From BRH-c25 sp012519325 (GTDB lineage Bacteria; Bacillota; Clostridia; Lutisporales; Lutisporaceae): a stretch of DNA of 64,000 nucleotides. The DNA lies in NCBI GenBank assembly GCA_050950645.1, contig JBMNHZ010000010.1, positions 186,001 through 250,000 of the forward strand, read 5' to 3'. The notes beneath the pieces were generated by a model. That model was not told where the DNA came from and did no database searches. It was given only the letters and a program-made list of their open reading frames with translations. The number at the start of each line of letters is the position of its first letter. Position 1 is the stretch's first letter. The position numbers and the translations under genes were made by a program. This document shows, in pieces, positions 61,538 to 64,000 of this stretch.

Positions 61538-62173
61538 CTATTCCGGATTTGCAGAGCTCTCCAACGACATCAAAAGGAAACCGCAGAATGCTCCGTTATT
61601 TGCCTGCAGTGAAGCATCAACTTCTTTTTTTATCTGATTGATTTGTTCCCGATAAGCCTTATAGAATTCGTAGTTTGGTTTGGGACTGTATTTCAATCCC
61701 TCCAATTCAAAGTACTCAATAATACCCTTTACAGTGGTGGGTTTGATGAATACTTCAACACCCGGCCTGTAATAATAAGGGCATGCTGTTAGCAAAGTCC
61801 ATTTAGCCAGATTGTATTCATTGAGCAAATCAGACATCAACATAAAGCCTGACTGCTGGTCTCCGTGCAGGAATTCCTCCAATCCACGGGATAACCGCCT
61901 TTTCTCATCATTATTCATGGCTGATACCAAATCCCGAAATTTTGGTTTTTCAAAAACCGAGACCATTGATGACTGACTGATGAGCTTTTTCATGGAATCA
62001 ACTATTGTATCGGGGTTTTTGAAATTCTCAACTGAAAAGCTATCCAGTGCCAATTTGCTCATTTTCTCTATTTTATGTTTCTTTGCAATTTCGAGCATTC
62101 TTGGATTAGAAAAGCCTCCCGGGTATAGCTTTAAGAATCTTGCTTCGGCATCCTTAAGCTTTGCTCTGTTCAT
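61538..62173 (-). CDS. Conserved clostridial protein of unknown function
   Basis: 211 residues, predominantly helical and charged, without signal peptide or membrane helix. The N-terminus is MNRAKLKDAEARFLKLYPGG and a middle stretch reads FHGDQQSGF-like EEFLHGDQQSGFMLMSDLL; ACPYYYRPGVEVFIKPTTVKGIIEYF occurs at about 130-155. I recognise no family. GAGGGC lies before the ATG. It is 21 bp after the copper repressor gene on the same strand and may be part of that transcript. Confidence 0.7.
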   Translation of the reverse strand: MNRAKLKDAEARFLKLYPGGFSNPRMLEIAKKHKIEKMSKLALDSFSVENFKNPDTIVDSMKKLISQSSMVSVFEKPKFRDLVSAMNNDEKRRLSRGLEEFLHGDQQSGFMLMSDLLNEYNLAKWTLLTACPYYYRPGVEVFIKPTTVKGIIEYFELEGLKYSPKPNYEFYKAYREQINQIKKEVDASLQANNGAFCGFLLMSLESSANPE

Positions 62174-62194
62174 AATTCTATGCCCTCCATGTTC

Positions 62195-62491
62195 TTATTT
62201 CAGCATTTTCTCAATTGTATACAACAGCTCATCAACCACATCCGGTTCTCCGGCTTGAATACGTTTTACAATACAGGATTTCATATGGTTTTTCAGAATC
62301 AGCTTACCCACCGAATTCATTGCAGAGTTTACAGAGGATATCTGATTTAATATGTCGTCGCAATATACATCCTTCTCTATCATTCCCTTGATGCCCCTTA
62401 CCTGCCCTTCAATGCGGTTCAGCCTGGATATGATATTCTTCTTCTCCTTTTCTGTCCGGAAAGTTTTATTGTGGTCGTAACTACGATCCAA
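62195..62491 (-). CDS. csoR: CsoR/RcnR-type copper-sensing repressor
   Basis: A DUF156 helical repressor of 98 residues that lets go of DNA when Cu(I) binds. The C-H-C copper ligands are present: VYCDDIL, NHMKSC (H and C). RLNRIEGQVRGIKGMI is the family signature. TTG 62491 is the start, with AAAGGAGGAATAG upstream. It is two bases after copZ, so copA-copZ-csoR is one unit. Confidence 0.93.
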   Translation of the reverse strand: MDRSYDHNKTFRTEKEKKNIISRLNRIEGQVRGIKGMIEKDVYCDDILNQISSVNSAMNSVGKLILKNHMKSCIVKRIQAGEPDVVDELLYTIEKMLK

Positions 62492-62493
62492 GA

Positions 62494-62709
62494 CTATTCC
62501 TCCTTTATTGCAACAACATCATAGCCGGCTTCTTCAACTGCATTTTTAAGTACATAATCGGGAACTTCCCTTTCCAATTCTACTGCTGCGTATTTGCCCT
62601 CCAAATTTACATCGGCCTTTATTACACCGGAGATCTCGCCAAGGGCACCTTCAACATGCTTAACGCAGTGGCCGCAGCTCATTCCTTCAATAATAATCTT
62701 TTTTTTCAT
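62494..62709 (-). CDS. copZ: Copper chaperone CopZ (HMA domain)
   Basis: A 71-residue heavy-metal-associated domain with the MxCxxC site GMSCGHCVKHVEGAL, which carries Cu(I) to CopA. AAGGAGG upstream of the ATG. It lies between csoR and the copA gene, same strand. Confidence 0.95.
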   Translation of the reverse strand: MKKKIIIEGMSCGHCVKHVEGALGEISGVIKADVNLEGKYAAVELEREVPDYVLKNAVEEAGYDVVAIKEE

Positions 62710-62787
62710 TTTTTATTCCTCCTTAAATTTTACATTCCTCGAGGCCTTTACGGGCACATATATACAACCCGAAAACCCAGTAACCTG

Positions 62788-64000
62788 CTATTTATATGGT
62801 TTAAAGCCTTTCAGCCTTAAAGCATTTGTCAATACGGAAACCGAACTTAACGACATGGCTGCGGCTGCAAAAATCGGATTCAGCATCGGTCCTCCGGATA
62901 TGTGCAGCACACCTGCAGCCAGTGGAATTCCGGCCGTGTTGTAGCCAAAAGCCCAGAAAAGGTTCTGCTTAATAGTCCTTATTGTACTCTTACTTAGCTG
63001 AATAGCAGTAGGTACATCCATCAAATCGCTTCTCATCAATACTATATCCGCAGATTCCATAGCCACGTCGGTACCGGAACCGATGGCAATGCCTATATCC
63101 GCCTGTGCCAATGCAGGTGCATCGTTGATACCGTCGCCGACCATTGCTACCTTCTTGCCCTCAGACTGCAGCTTTTTAATTTCATTTGCCTTATCCTGCG
63201 GGAGAACCTCAGCCAGCACACGGTCGATTCCAACCTGCTTTGCTATGGCTTCGGCTGTCTTGTGATTATCTCCGGTAATCATGGCAACTTCTATGCCCAT
63301 TTCATGAAGCTTCTTAATTGCTTTGGCACTACTCTCTTTAACTATGTCTGCAACTGCAATAATGCCGGCCAGCTGATTGTCAACAGCTGCATACATCGGT
63401 GTCTTTCCTTCTGATGCCAGTCGGTCTGATTCGGCTTCAAGTTCTGAAAGACTTATATTTCTTTCCTTCATAAGCTTTCTGTTGCCCAGCAGTATATTCT
63501 TCCCTTCAATCTCAACCTCAATACCATGGCCTGGTATAGCATTGAATTTCTCTACTTTAAGAATGTCAAGATTCTCTTTCTGTGCCCCATGCACTATTGC
63601 TTCCCCAAGGGGATGCTCAGATCCCTTTTCGGCAGATGCGGCAAGCTGAAGAAGCTTTTTCCTGTCTATAATTTTTGTGGTGATAATATCGGTTATCTCC
63701 GGTCTTCCCTCAGTTATTGTACCGGTTTTATCAAATACAATTGTTTTTATTTTATGTGCTGTTTCAAGTGCTTCTCCACCCTTAATCAGTACCCCGTATT
63801 CGGCACCTTTCCCTGTTCCGACCATTATAGCTGTAGGAGTAGCCAGGCCTAATGCGCATGGACATGCAATAACCAACACTGATATAAAAATTGTTAAGGA
63901 AAATACCGGTGTCTCCCCGCCGATAAAGTACCATGCCAATGCTGACAAAGTGGCTATTGCAAAAACAATCGGTACAAAATACCCTGAAACGATGTCCGCC
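62788..64000 (-). CDS. copA: Copper-translocating P1B-type ATPase, N-terminal part outside window
   Basis: The frame is open to the right edge, so only the C-terminal ~404 residues are seen. [16 protein letters not shown] (membrane), the CPC copper site in [15 protein letters not shown], the phosphorylation motif DKTGT, HPLGEAI with the nucleotide-binding His, [16 protein letters not shown] and [20 protein letters not shown] are all intact. The last two membrane helices follow. CopA exports Cu(I). The Met at 63948 is internal; the metal-binding N-terminus lies beyond 64000. Confidence 0.97.
   Translation of the reverse strand, partial: ADIVSGYFVPIVFAIATLSALAWYFIGGETPVFSLTIFISVLVIACPCALGLATPTAIMVGTGKGAEYGVLIKGGEALETAHKIKTIVFDKTGTITEGRPEITDIITTKIIDRKKLLQLAASAEKGSEHPLGEAIVHGAQKENLDILKVEKFNAIPGHGIEVEIEGKNILLGNRKLMKERNISLSELEAESDRLASEGKTPMYAAVDNQLAGIIAVADIVKESSAKAIKKLHEMGIEVAMITGDNHKTAEAIAKQVGIDRVLAEVLPQDKANEIKKLQSEGKKVAMVGDGINDAPALAQADIGIAIGSGTDVAMESADIVLMRSDLMDVPTAIQLSKSTIRTIKQNLFWAFGYNTAGIPLAAGVLHISGGPMLNPIFAAAAMSLSSVSVLTNALRLKGFKPYK

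Noticed and set aside
1..64000. tRNA or rRNA genes
   Set aside because: No GGTTCGAATCC-type arms or rRNA signatures were seen on either strand.
63948..64000. copA starting at the Met at 63948
   Set aside because: The frame continues upstream to the edge with conserved transmembrane sequence ([11 protein letters not shown]), so the Met is internal.

Overview
The window is a piece of an anaerobic, endospore-forming Firmicutes chromosome (class Clostridia). The reasons are the gene families present: sporulation genes (spo0B-like, spoIVFA/FB-like, cwlJ, gerQ), a complete Rnf complex, [FeFe]-hydrogenase-type modules, rubrerythrin, minCDE beside mreBCD, AT-rich intergenic DNA and strong AGGAGG ribosome-binding sites. 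A relative of the former Clostridium cluster III (Acetivibrio/Ruminiclostridium type) is a reasonable guess, but no rRNA gene is present to prove it. No tRNA, rRNA or CRISPR array was found.

Layout. 1-2.4 kb: the start of a comEA-like gene (cut by the window edge), then dacF (D,D-carboxypeptidase) split by a 500-bp IS21-family remnant. 2.5-6.3 kb: ridA with its YheO/DauR-type regulator, then rsfS, an LCP ligase, yqeK and nadD. 6.4-8.2 kb: an ISLre2-type insertion sequence. 8.2-28.9 kb: one long minus-strand block, tyrA-pheA, obg, spo0B-like, rpmA-prp-rplU (with a leader), RNase G, two radical-SAM-associated proteins, spoIVFB-spoIVFA, minE-minD-minC, PBP2, mreD-mreC-mreB, radC, maf and DUF4321. 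This keeps the gene order known from Bacillus subtilis around mreB-minCD-spoIVFAB-rplU-obg-pheA and joins cell shape, division-site selection, the spore intercompartment protease and ribosome assembly.

29-41.8 kb is an energy-metabolism region: rnfCDGEAB (ferredoxin:NAD+ oxidoreductase, ion pump); NuoE-, HndB- and NuoF-like subunits of an electron-bifurcating hydrogenase with an ATPase-fold protein, but no catalytic hydA beside them; and a second minus-strand operon of two DRTGG proteins, a histidine-kinase-type ATPase, a [FeFe]-hydrogenase-like protein that keeps the H-cluster cysteines but lacks the usual proton-relay residues, and a PHP phosphoesterase. That operon looks like an H2 or redox sensing unit. 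A 22-bp motif upstream of both operons suggests shared control. A frameshifted DUF3189 gene lies between rnf and nuoF.

42-57.7 kb holds single genes and small operons: a lytic transglycosylase, GNAT, HD-GYP, fructose-bisphosphate aldolase, a C_GCAxxG_C_C protein, a small cluster of membrane protein/DnaJ-TPR/DUF5685, a P-loop protein, NhaC antiporter, glycosyltransferase, rubrerythrin with an excellent promoter and operator, a 6S-RNA-like transcript, malQ, msrC (fRMsr), a 3-methyladenine glycosylase and a fucose-isomerase-like protein. 57.8-64 kb: a class IV aminotransferase and D-serine ammonia-lyase (convergent), the cwlJ-gerQ spore germination pair, an unknown gene and a copper module (csoR, copZ, copA cut by the right edge).

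Non-coding features of note are a four-copy hairpin repeat family (around GGGGACGTTTCTCCTGTC), heptanucleotide micro-arrays at several intergenic sites, a GAAGAATGCG palindrome family and many clear intrinsic terminators.
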